14,952 nucleotides of DNA from Acinetobacter bohemicus ANC 3994 (GCF_000367925.1 NZ_KB849169.1:1-14952); one strand, 5' to 3'; shown: positions 6,485 through 13,162, counted from the stretch's first letter. Notes: generated by a model not told the origin, from the sequence alone. Numbers and translations are program-made.

Positions 6485-6533
6485 AAAAAAAGAGGGCTTA
6501 AATCGCAAATGAGCGCAAAATAAGGTAAGCCCT
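6485..6533 (-). terminator. Minus-strand intrinsic terminator at the end of the putative large RNA
   Basis: On the minus strand AGGGCTTA (6533-6526) pairs with TAAGCCCT (6500-6493), then one C and seven T (6491-6485). The 25-base loop can fold further. The same AGGGCTT can instead pair with the upstream half of the hairpin at 6527-6556, so two exclusive folds are possible, as in attenuators. It would end leftward transcription before the origin. Confidence 0.6.
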
Positions 6534-6562
6534 GTCCATTCAAATGGACAGGGCTTGTTTTT
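6527..6562 (+). terminator. Strong hairpin and T run facing out of the origin
   Basis: AAGCCCTGTCCATT (6527-6540) and AATGGACAGGGCTT (6543-6556) are perfectly complementary; a realistic fold keeps 12 bp with a 6-base loop. GTTTTT follows at 6557-6562, so rightward transcripts from the origin side would stop here. On the minus strand the same hairpin precedes the terminator at 6485-6533. Confidence 0.7.
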
Positions 6563-6790
6563 GGAGTTTCACGATACCGCCTATCGCCAATGGAACGCAT
6601 TGGTACGTTTTCACAGTTATCAACTTGCGACTTTTCTTTGCGTTGCAAAGGAAGCGACTTTCAAACCGTTCAGACAGCTTATGCCCGACTGTCCTCTCTA
6701 CTAAGTTTGATACATTCTCCGGTTATGTTTTAGTTCCACAACTACGACTTACTAATACCCTGCACTCGCTCGCTCTTTAACGGGTTATTT

Positions 6791-6953
6791 ACATCTCTGC
6801 TAAGCATTCATCCGCTGGTCAGTGATTTCCTTTAACTGCTTCTACGCTAAGTCACATGTGGACCGCTCCGTAGTTAACTAAAAAAACTGACATCTCTGCT
6901 AAAATTGAATACCGCTCGTAAAGCAACGGATCGCTAAATTACATCTCTGCTAA
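6791..6953 (-). repeat. Three copies of a 13-bp word inside the putative RNA
   Basis: ACATCTCTGCTAA occurs at 6791-6803, 6890-6902 and 6941-6953; on the minus strand it reads TTAGCAGAGATGT. The second and third copies are each preceded on the plus strand by an ACCGCTC-type word (near 6862 and 6911), so a longer unit of about 50 bases seems to be repeated imperfectly. Repeated single-stranded words between hairpins would suit protein-binding sites on an RNA or repeated junction segments. Confidence 0.65.
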
Positions 6954-8186
6954 AGTACAAGGCTAGAAGCGATTTCTTTGAGATTGAACAGGGTTCAAGC
7001 GCATTGAAATAACTTGGTATTTGGTTGGCGTGAACCAACAACGGAGCCACCGTCTATGTTTCTTACTGAGTACTCTCCAAATATCGCAATCATTCGCAGC
7101 CACGCCAATGTTTGTAATAATTCAATTGGATTTCTTCCACGCCAAACTCGTTTGTATCATTTCATAGATACCGAGGTTGCCACACCTCACGTTTAAAACC
7201 CTTGTCATGGTTTTAAATATTACTCGCATTGTCTTTCGCTTCATCACCGCTTACGTTTTTATTCGCTCGAAGTGACTGGATCTGCCTCAAATCTGATGCA
7301 GAATCTACTCAACAATTCTCCTTCTCTCATAAATTAAAACTTATGCCCCACTCAAGGCAGGTTTTCGCTTCAAAAAGTCTATATCAAGGTGCCACCTTGT
7401 ATAATCGTTGACCTGAGAGATTCCCATATTAGTCTTCATAGTCTGTGTTGATTTCTATCGGTGATTTGATTTAAATCAACGATCAGTACGCCTATCCACT
7501 CTGTAAAATAACAGCCTTCCAGTTTTTTACGGTAAGAGTTCCAAAAACCCATATTATTCACCGTTATTCGACTTCATTGTGGGTAAAGCACTTGATCTAC
7601 GCAAAGCAACATCTTCGCTATGTTTGAACCCCTCAGAAATGAAAAAAACCGCAATGAACTTAATCAATGCAGTCTTAATTTCTGAGGGACATAACGTTTT
7701 ACGTGTCACCGTTACAGGCTTGAGCTATCCAGCGATCTCATTAACCAAATTAAAATGTCATCCGACAAGTCATTTAAGTCAATCAATGAGTACCAGAGTA
7801 ATCCAGATTTCTCCTCATACTCCCTAGTACCTCGCGATACTCTCAGCAGCCCACCTGTGCGCCATACATCATGCCCTTCGTAAAAATTGAAGCATGAAAT
7901 AGGTGTGGTTAACGCAACTATCAATCCTTGTAGTTACTCACACTCTCCATGAGACAGGGTTTGATCTAGTCACCTAGATTCCCGTTTCTATGTCGCCCAA
8001 CTATTGTCTAGTACCTCATTTCATAGAAGTACTATCAGAACTGGTCAAAGGACAGAATTTCACTGCCCAGTGCCATTCATAGCCGCGCCAGCTAGATTTC
8101 TCACGCACGCAGCTTTGCGAGTTTTAGTAAACGTTGGCTGACGTTTACACATAAAACTCACGACAAGAATTTTAGATTTTGCATGA

Positions 8187-8648
8187 GGGACACTATTCAC
8201 ATCCTGTTAGCAAAACCATATTTGGCAAGGTTGAGATTAAAGGGTTTCGCGCCCCCAATCAAGGAACTCTTATTTACGCTCGAGCCAATTTGTTCATGAA
8301 TTCCTTAAAAACAATGAAAAAAATCCATAAAACTTTTTTGAAAACAGGGTGTCTCTTTTATGGTCGAACCATTTAATGGGTTTTTTGATTAAAAAATAAT
8401 CGATATGATTTTTAAAGTTGAGAGATTTTTTACTGTAACTCATCGAAAATCCTGCCTAGACCCGTGCTTTTAAATAGTCTCGGGTTTCCAATTCAGGAAC
8501 TCTTATTTACTGAAAGCCCATTTTCGCGATAAAAAAGTTCAAAATTAGAAAAAAATAGTTCATTTATTTTTGTAAATCATGGTGTCTCTTTTATTACTGA
8601 CCCACTTCATTGTGTTTTTGGGTGAAAAATAAGCACTATAATTAAATT
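8187..8648 (+). repeat. Imperfect duplication with an exact 233-bp offset
   Basis: AGGAACTCTTATTTAC occurs at 8262-8277 and 8495-8510. GGTGTCTCTTTTAT occurs at 8348-8361 and 8581-8594. A -10-like element occurs at 8404-8409 (TATGAT) and 8637-8642 (TATAAT). All three pairs are 233 bp apart, so about 150 bp have been duplicated without indels while the middle has drifted. GGGTTTC precedes both copies (8242 and 8482). The two words resemble each other, and a related GGGACACTATTCAC lies at 8187-8200. The second copy ends just before the 58-aa gene, so each unit may be a promoter or control region. Confidence 0.6.
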
Positions 8649-8674
8649 TCATTGAGCCTGACCTGAGATCAAAA

Positions 8675-8851
8675 ATGCCTAAATATCCTGATGATTATTA
8701 TCTGACACACCAAGAAATTGACGATTTGAGGTCAGATGCCAAACAAGCCTCGAAAGTTGCAACAGGCTTGTTCTATGACGCTATTCCATTTTCAGAAGTT
8801 GAGTCTATGCATCAAAAAATCAGCAAAATTAATCCTTTAGACAGAAAATAA
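8675..8851 (+). CDS. Small hypothetical protein, 58 aa
   Basis: A short frame from ATG 8675 to TAA 8849-8851, beginning MPKYPDDYYLTHQEIDDLRS and ending KINPLDRK. It is charged and soluble in character, probably helical, with no signal peptide or membrane segment. GAGA 6 nt before the ATG is an acceptable ribosome binding site, and TATAAT at 8637-8642 a plausible -10. Its last 15 bases overlap the end of the convergent membrane-protein gene. I do not recognise the family. Ordinary codon use and the upstream signals favour a real gene. Confidence 0.5.
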   Translation: MPKYPDDYYLTHQEIDDLRSDAKQASKVATGLFYDAIPFSEVESMHQKISKINPLDRK

Positions 8852-9355
8852 GACAGTGATCGCAATCAAAAAGGGTGGGAGTGCACTCAGCATAAATCTT
8901 TGTGTTCTTGGGTTGAAATCCAACGCATATTTTTTGGAATATTTTTTATATTTTAAAGTAAACCAGAGGCTTGAGATAAAGCACCCAATAAGAAAACTCA
9001 CCATCAAAGCCATGCGGTAATAGTCAATTGTGAGGTCTGTTCCTGGAGAGAATTTCTGAAATTGGTAAAAGTTGCTGGCCATAAGAAAGATCAGGCATAA
9101 CAATCCAAGGCCCATGGAGTTATATTCCGATTTTTTATCCTGATCTTGGTATAAAAACTTGGTAATCAGCATGTTTAAAGCAAGGAAAAGCGGGACGAGA
9201 ATAACCGTAATGCTGATGAGCAAATTGCTGAATAACCACGTTTTAATGTCTGGATTATTTCGATATTGGTAAATATTCAAAAATGGGAAAAAGACCACTG
9301 GAAAGAAGTACATATAGGACAGTTTAAATGAGTCCATATCTTTAATTTTAATCAT
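8837..9355 (-). CDS. Multi-pass membrane protein, unknown function
   Basis: A 172-aa integral membrane protein with about five hydrophobic segments, near residues 12-30, 42-64, 80-98, 113-133 and 154-172. Short charged loops lie between them, for example QDQDKKSEY at about 70-78 and KYKKYSKKYALDF at about 134-146. It starts at ATG 9355 with no clear Shine-Dalgarno sequence; ATG at codon 7 is an alternative. It is divergent from the ParDE-like pair and converges with the 58-aa gene. No motif points to a transport or enzymatic role, and I do not recognise the family. Confidence 0.65.
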   Translation of the reverse strand: MIKIKDMDSFKLSYMYFFPVVFFPFLNIYQYRNNPDIKTWLFSNLLISITVILVPLFLALNMLITKFLYQDQDKKSEYNSMGLGLLCLIFLMASNFYQFQKFSPGTDLTIDYYRMALMVSFLIGCFISSLWFTLKYKKYSKKYALDFNPRTQRFMLSALPPFLIAITVLFSV

Positions 9356-9422
9356 GCGTGATCGAACTTTTCGCTACAGGTAGGCTGATTCTAAAGCTTG
9401 TTTTTGTGGGTGATGTTTGCTT

Positions 9423-9452
9423 TGTGTTATATTAGTATTTAAATGTAACACA
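9423..9452. promoter_or_regulatory. Operator-like inverted repeat of the parDE operon
   Basis: TGTGTTA (9423-9429) and TAACACA (9446-9452) are perfect inverted halves 16 bp apart, ending 14 bp before the antitoxin start. Ribbon-helix-helix antitoxins bind such sites and repress their own promoter. The spacer is AT-rich, so a -10 element probably lies inside the repeat. Confidence 0.55.
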
Positions 9453-9466
9453 TTGGAGTCAAAGCC

Positions 9467-9751
9467 ATGACAGAAGCGACGTTCACATTCCGCGTAGAGG
9501 AATCGCTCAAGCAAGAGTTTTCGAGTTTTGCGAAAAATATAGACCGTAGTGGAGCGCAATTATTGCGTGATTTCATGCGTGATTTTGTGAAGCAACAGCA
9601 AGAAGCGGCATCCTATGATGCTTGGTTCCAGAAGCAAGTTGAAATGGGTCTAGATGATGCCAATGCAGGGCAATTGGTTTCGCAAGAAGACGTCAAATCA
9701 CGTTTTGAAGCAAAACGTGCAAGCCTACTGGCTAAATTGGCAGCTCAATAA
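9467..9751 (+). CDS. parD: Ribbon-helix-helix antitoxin (ParD/RelB-like)
   Basis: A 94-aa antitoxin. The N-terminus TEATFTFRVEESLKQEFSSF is a typical ribbon-helix-helix start: a beta strand with alternating T/F/R that inserts into DNA, then a helix. A second helix follows to about residue 48. The charged C-terminal half (about 50-94) would wrap the toxin. GGAG 8 nt before the ATG is a good ribosome binding site. Its stop overlaps the toxin start by one base (TAATG), so the two are translated together. Autoregulation through the inverted repeat at 9423-9452 is likely. Confidence 0.82.
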   Translation: MTEATFTFRVEESLKQEFSSFAKNIDRSGAQLLRDFMRDFVKQQQEAASYDAWFQKQVEMGLDDANAGQLVSQEDVKSRFEAKRASLLAKLAAQ

Positions 9752-10023
9752 TGAATGTGTTTTGGACACCGACGGCTTTAGACGATTTAGAACGAATTAT
9801 TGATTATATTGCCGAGCGTAATTTAGTTGCTGCAATTGAATTACATGATCTGATTCAAGAAAAGACAGATTTGCTTTCTCACAGCAGCCTGATGGGGCGT
9901 TCTGGTCTGGTTAAAGGAACCAGAGAGTTGGTTGTTCATCCCTATTATGTGGTGGTGTATGACGTTGCAAATACCGTTCGTGTTTTAAGAATTCTACATA
10001 CATCACAGCAATGGAGTCATTGA
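9751..10023 (+). CDS. parE: RelE/ParE-family toxin
   Basis: A 90-aa toxin of the RelE/ParE superfamily, complete for the family. Characteristic parts are the opening VFWTPTALDDLERIIDYIAE, the middle SSLMGRSGLVKGTRELVVHP, and the closing strands YYVVVYDV and TVRVLRILHTSQQWS. The GTRELVVHPYYVVVYDV segment is diagnostic of ParE-like proteins, many of which poison DNA gyrase. It starts inside the stop of its antitoxin. This is the second addiction module of the plasmid and likely promotes stable inheritance. Whether it targets gyrase or mRNA cannot be told from the sequence. Confidence 0.85.
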   Translation: MNVFWTPTALDDLERIIDYIAERNLVAAIELHDLIQEKTDLLSHSSLMGRSGLVKGTRELVVHPYYVVVYDVANTVRVLRILHTSQQWSH

Positions 10024-10066
10024 TAGAGATGTAAGACGCTTTGTTAAACTCGATTTTCTAGATTTC

Positions 10067-10389
10067 AGGTAGGTATTGTGTGTGCCGAGAAAGTGTCTAT
10101 TTTGATGTAAAAATTCAGATTTGAATAAATTCTATTTATTTTAAGTTATTGATATAAATATTTTTTTATATTTAGTGGTTTCTTAGAATTTATTGTCCAA
10201 AAAATGGTATAAAAAAACTTAAAAATATTAAGTTATTGATATTAAATAAATATGTTGGTTTGGACACACACGATAGCTACCTTAAACGTTGATTTCTCCC
10301 CTTCGACACACACAATACCTACCTTTTACAGTCTCAACACACATGATAGCTACCTAAAAGCCAAAATTTCAGTTTTCATAAGGTAGCTA
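10067..10389. repeat. Second iteron-like family flanking an AT-rich segment
   Basis: An 18-bp element, consensus CACACACRATASCTACCT, occurs directly at 10265-10282, 10307-10324 and 10338-10355 and inverted at 10067-10084; a half copy (AGGTAGCTA, inverted) is at 10381-10389. Direct copies start 42 and 31 bp apart, close to four and three helical turns, so they share one face. Between the inverted and direct copies lies a very AT-rich stretch with a 15-bp repeat, TTAAGTTATTGATAT, at 10141-10155 and 10228-10242. No gene lies in 10024-10487. The design resembles an origin or a partition site, but no second rep or par gene is present. Confidence 0.6.
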
Positions 10390-10451
10390 CTTGGGAATAA
10401 CACGAGGATTATAATTCTTCGTTTTGGCTTTGCATCAGCAGTATTGGGCTA

Positions 10452-10478
10452 GAAAAATCAATTCAGAAGCGATTGATT
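10452..10478 (-). terminator. Intrinsic terminator after the PliG-like gene
   Basis: On the minus strand AATCAAT (10478-10472) pairs with ATTGATT (10462-10456) around a 9-base loop, then a T run. It is 10 bp beyond the stop of the gene at 10488. Confidence 0.6.
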
Positions 10479-10487
10479 CAAATATAT

Positions 10488-11189
10488 TTACCCGCCATAA
10501 ATAACAGCATCTGGTATCTCAAAACGTTCATTTGTATTTAATTCAACTAAAGATAGATCTCCTCTTTTCTGAGTTTTGCCTGATGGAGAGGTTAGTTTCC
10601 CATTGTTAAATTTTAAAATATATTCTTTATTTTCTTTAGAGAATATAGTTAATAAGGCTGCTCCATTTCCTTGACGGACGACTCCAAACTGACATTGTCT
10701 AGTTGGTTGTCCTAGGTTTAAAGAACAAGGTAATTCTCCAATAGCATCAAATTTTTTACTATGCTGACTCTTTTGATCTAGAATCTGAACATAAAGCTGA
10801 AAATTTACAGTCTTATTTTGGCGAGCACTATTTCTCATTTGATAGACTTGTATGGTGTATTCACCATTCGAAGGTAAAATAATCTCTCCAACTTGCCCTT
10901 CAGTAGAACCAATAAAAATTGCTTCATCTTTTCCTGGTTTTTTACCAGGAGAAAAAATATTCATATTGGCTAAATTATTATTGCTCGTTACCTTAAATTT
11001 AAGAACTTGCCCTTTTTTTGCGTAAATTTTATATTGAACATCATCATAGCCCTCAAACTTTCCTATTTGAGTTTTTTGATTTGTACCCTTTGTAAATGTT
11101 ATAGATTGTTCAGTTGTTTTAGCAAAGGTAGATACTGAACTGAATGATACGAATATTGATAAAAGTGCAATATGTATAGACTTTTTCAA
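10488..11189 (-). CDS. Secreted PliG-like (g-type lysozyme inhibitor) two-domain protein
   Basis: A 233-aa exported protein. The signal peptide is residues 1-23, with a likely cut after TFA. Domain 1 (about 30-136) matches my memory of the E. coli PliG/YcgK fold: YKIYAKKGQ at 53-61, GEYTIQVYQMRNSARQNKT at 109-127, then a closing strand. PliG-type proteins bind g-type lysozymes in the periplasm. Domain 2 (about 150-233) has two cysteines, C155 and C166, that may form a disulfide, and ends ERFEIPDAVIYGG, a tail seen in many proteobacterial exported proteins. Start is TTG, chosen because GAGGGA stands 6 nt before it and the signal peptide begins there. It is a single gene followed by a terminator. 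Inhibitor function is inferred from fold resemblance only. Confidence 0.65.
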   Translation of the reverse strand: MKKSIHIALLSIFVSFSSVSTFAKTTEQSITFTKGTNQKTQIGKFEGYDDVQYKIYAKKGQVLKFKVTSNNNLANMNIFSPGKKPGKDEAIFIGSTEGQVGEIILPSNGEYTIQVYQMRNSARQNKTVNFQLYVQILDQKSQHSKKFDAIGELPCSLNLGQPTRQCQFGVVRQGNGAALLTIFSKENKEYILKFNNGKLTSPSGKTQKRGDLSLVELNTNERFEIPDAVIYGG

Positions 11190-11319
11190 TTTTAATCCCT
11201 CAAATAATGACTTATATAAGTATAAATAGCTTTAGAACTTATTCTGTAATATTTCGCTATTAAACATAAAGGCGGTTGTTAAACAGCATTAAGTTTTTAT
11301 TTTTATAAAAATCAACATA

Positions 11320-11673
11320 TTAAATAGTTTTCCCATATAGATCTATATGGTTATCTCCCCACTCTTTTAAGGCAATTAGAATAGGCGTTAGAGAAATTCC
11401 TACATCTGATAGGCTATATTCAACTTTAGGTGGAATTTGTGCATAGACTTTTCTTAAAATAATTTTATCCTCTTCTAATTCTCGGAGCTGACGTGTTAAA
11501 ACTTTTTGTGTGACTGTAGGTATCTTTTTTCTTAACTCACTGAATCTCAAAACTTTATCAGAAAGTAAATGCCATAAAATAATACTTTTCCATTTTCCAT
11601 CAAGTAGTCCAATAGCAGCTTCAACGGAGCAACCGGGTGTACAGTCGAAGCGAGAATGTTTAACTTTACTCAT
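11320..11673 (-). CDS. HxlR-family transcriptional regulator
   Basis: A 118-aa winged-helix regulator. Family signs are the N-terminal CTPGCSVEAAIGLLDGKWKS (C11 and C15 in this numbering), then LRFSELRKKIPTVTQKVLTR as recognition region, and YSLSDVGISLTPIL. Many HxlR proteins sense electrophiles, quinones or oxidants through N-terminal cysteines; C11/C15 could play that part. The frame extends to a TTG at 11706, but ATG at 11673 gives the usual family length and has AAGGA 10 nt upstream. It is divergent from an MDR oxidoreductase and probably controls it from the shared 95-bp gap. Confidence 0.85.
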   Translation of the reverse strand: MSKVKHSRFDCTPGCSVEAAIGLLDGKWKSIILWHLLSDKVLRFSELRKKIPTVTQKVLTRQLRELEEDKIILRKVYAQIPPKVEYSLSDVGISLTPILIALKEWGDNHIDLYGKTI

Positions 11674-11714
11674 TTCTATAGTTTCCTTTTTGTCACCAAG
11701 GGTCAAATTTGTCT

Positions 11715-11746
11715 ATATAACCACTTTGTGAATATTAGTTAAAGTG
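11715..11746. promoter_or_regulatory. Shared promoter/operator between hxlR and the oxidoreductase
   Basis: For the leftward gene, TTAACT (11743-11738) and TATATA (11720-11715) are 17 bp apart and fit -35/-10 spacing. The inverted repeat CACTTT (11722-11727) and AAAGTG (11741-11746) overlaps these elements, a plausible HxlR dimer site that could repress both directions. Confidence 0.45.
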
Positions 11747-11771
11747 AAAAATTAAACAAAAGGACTATATG

Positions 11772-12773
11772 ATGAAAGCTGTATCCTATACGTTAGATAC
11801 TGAGAATACATTTCAAAATCCATTAGTAGATATTGAAAAAGAGCGACCAATATTGAACGTGCGAGATGTCTTAGTTAAAGTTCAAGCAATATCTGTAAAT
11901 CCAGTAGATACAAAGGTTAGAAAAAACATAAATTTATCTAATCCCTTACGTGTATTAGGTTGGGATGCAGTAGGTGAAATTGTTGAAGTTGGTAAAAGTG
12001 TCAGTAATTTTAAAATTGGTGATTTAGTTTGGTATGCTGGCGATCTAACAAGGGATGGTAGTAATGCTGAATTTCAAGCTGTAGATGAAAGAATTATTAG
12101 CCTTAAACCTAAAACAATATCCGATGGAGAAGCAGCAGCACTACCATTAACAGCAATTACTGCATGGGAAATGTTATTTGATCGTCTCAAAATAGATCAA
12201 GAACAAACAGGCAATATTCTTATAATTGGAGGGGCGGGTGGCGTTGGTTCGATTGCGATTCAATTACTCAAGGCAAAAACAAAATTAACAGTTATTGCAA
12301 CAGCTTCTAGAGAAGAAACAAAATCATGGATTAAGCATCTTGGTGCTGATTATGTAATTGATCATACTAAAGATTTGAATACACAGATTGAATTCCTTAG
12401 TTTGGAAAAGCCGACTTATGTATTTTCAACAAATCATACAGAAACTTATATTGAGCAAATTATTGAATTGATTGCGCCACAAGGAAAATTAGGTTTGATT
12501 GATGATCCTTCAAGCTTTGATATTATGCCATTTAAACGTAAGTCCGTTTCTATACATTGGGAATTAATGTTTACTCGTTCCATGTTTACAACAAGTGATA
12601 TTGATGAACAGCATAAGATTTTAAAAGAAGTTGCTCAACTTGTTGATAATAGAGAGATTAAAAGTACTCTTAATCAGCATTTAGGAAAAATTAATGCAAA
12701 TAATCTAAAGCAGGCACATATGTTACTTGAGTCAGGAAATGCAAAAGGGAAAATTGTTTTAGAAGGTTTCTAA
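11772..12773 (+). CDS. Zinc-free MDR oxidoreductase (quinone reductase / adh_fam_1-like)
   Basis: A medium-chain dehydrogenase/reductase of about 333 aa that likely uses NADPH to reduce a quinone or enone. The N-terminal GroES-like domain contains VLVKVQAISVNPVDTKVR and LGWDAVGEIVEVG. The Rossmann motif is GGAGGVGS (about residues 153-160). GKIVLEGF closes the protein, as in the TIGR02817-type group. The zinc ligands of true alcohol dehydrogenases are absent. Two ATG codons are adjacent; AGGA is 4 nt before the first and 7 nt before the second, so I use the second (11772). A monooxygenase-fold gene follows 24 bp later, probably in one operon, under the divergent HxlR regulator. Confidence 0.88.
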   Translation: MKAVSYTLDTENTFQNPLVDIEKERPILNVRDVLVKVQAISVNPVDTKVRKNINLSNPLRVLGWDAVGEIVEVGKSVSNFKIGDLVWYAGDLTRDGSNAEFQAVDERIISLKPKTISDGEAAALPLTAITAWEMLFDRLKIDQEQTGNILIIGGAGGVGSIAIQLLKAKTKLTVIATASREETKSWIKHLGADYVIDHTKDLNTQIEFLSLEKPTYVFSTNHTETYIEQIIELIAPQGKLGLIDDPSSFDIMPFKRKSVSIHWELMFTRSMFTTSDIDEQHKILKEVAQLVDNREIKSTLNQHLGKINANNLKQAHMLLESGNAKGKIVLEGF

Positions 12774-12797
12774 ACAAACTTTGAGAGGACGGTTATC

Positions 12798-13085
12798 GTG
12801 AGTATTTCAATAGTTGCAATATTTGTATCTAAAGATAATATGGAACCTAAGTTGACTTCACTTTTCAAAAGTGTAATAGAATCAACACGGAAGGAAAGTG
12901 GTTGTTTAAACTATACCTTATATCTTGATCAAGAGAATCCTAAGCGTTTTACTTTTTTAGAAGAATGGCAAAATAAAGCCTGTCTAGAAAAACATTTAGC
13001 TTCTGAATGTATTCAAGATCTATTTAATAACATTCAAGATTTGATTGAGTCTAGTGAAATCATACAATTGTCTAAAATTAAATAG
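12798..13085 (+). CDS. Antibiotic biosynthesis monooxygenase (ABM/YgiN-like) protein
   Basis: A 95-aa single-domain protein with a dimeric alpha-beta ABM fold. Motifs include TRKESGCLNYTLYLDQENPK, RFTFLEEWQNKACLEKHLAS and a final helical LFNNIQDLIES. Relatives such as E. coli YgiN act on quinols, which fits the upstream quinone-reductase-like gene. The start is GTG at 12798, supported by GAGAGGA 8 nt upstream; no ATG fits. It ends the operon and is followed by pdif P5 and a terminator. Confidence 0.85.
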   Translation: MSISIVAIFVSKDNMEPKLTSLFKSVIESTRKESGCLNYTLYLDQENPKRFTFLEEWQNKACLEKHLASECIQDLFNNIQDLIESSEIIQLSKIK

Positions 13086-13102
13086 GCTTGTAGTTTTTCT
13101 AA

Positions 13103-13130
13103 AAATAGCATAATGCGGATTATGCGAAAT
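13103..13130 (-). other. pdif-like site P5 (degenerate XerD half)
   Basis: AAATAGCATAA (13103-13113), spacer TGCGGA (13114-13119), TTATGCGAAAT (13120-13130). The XerC half is the known ATTTCGCATAA variant; the XerD half differs from consensus at two positions. Orientation is D/C. It separates the oxidoreductase operon from the acetyltransferase module. Confidence 0.7.
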
Positions 13131-13133
13131 AAG

Positions 13134-13158
13134 AAAGGTAGCCTGAGCTGCCTTTTTT
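13134..13158 (+). terminator. Intrinsic terminator after P5
   Basis: AAAGGTAGC (13134-13142) pairs with GCTGCCTTT (13147-13155), one G-U pair, around the loop CTGA, followed by six T. It can end the oxidoreductase/ABM transcript and, in reverse, a leftward remnant at 13163-13250. Confidence 0.75.
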
Positions 13159-13162
13159 ATTG

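Larger units (their letters stand above)
6485..8165 (-). ncRNA. Putative large structured non-coding RNA (about 1.7 kb)
   Basis: No reading frame here looks like a protein; the longest are 60-82 codons with no family features. The sequence is richer in G+C than its surroundings and is packed with hairpins. Perfect or near-perfect stems include 6572-6586, 6587-6603, 6636-6650, 6984-6998, 7154-7171, 7192-7217, 7457-7483, 7630-7688 (11-bp outer stem), 7871-7899, 8009-8034 and 8119-8159 (16 bp with a bulge). On the minus strand two hairpins carry GNRA tetraloops: ATCTAG-GTGA-CTAGAT (7964-7979) and a GCGA loop closed by AGTATC/GGTACT (7826-7841). Read as plus-strand RNA these loops are not GNRA, which favours the minus strand, and that strand ends in a terminator at 6485. 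The 5' end is uncertain (8160-8420). A decayed gene remains the main alternative. Confidence 0.42.

Noticed and set aside
6485..8165. Group I or group II intron
   Set aside because: No domain V-like hairpin, no P7-type core and no intron-encoded protein was seen.
6544..8376. Several open frames of 60-82 codons on both strands
   Set aside because: None has a ribosome binding site with a family-like sequence; they overlap hairpins and one another, and amino acid content is unlike real proteins. Treated as chance frames in a non-coding region.
10265..10355. CRISPR array
   Set aside because: Repeats are only 18 bp, imperfect, unevenly spaced, include an inverted copy, and no cas gene is present.
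11250..11286. A further pdif-like site (ATTTCGCTATT followed by GTTGTTAAAC)
   Set aside because: The spacing between the two half-like words is about 11 bp rather than 6, and both halves have several mismatches.
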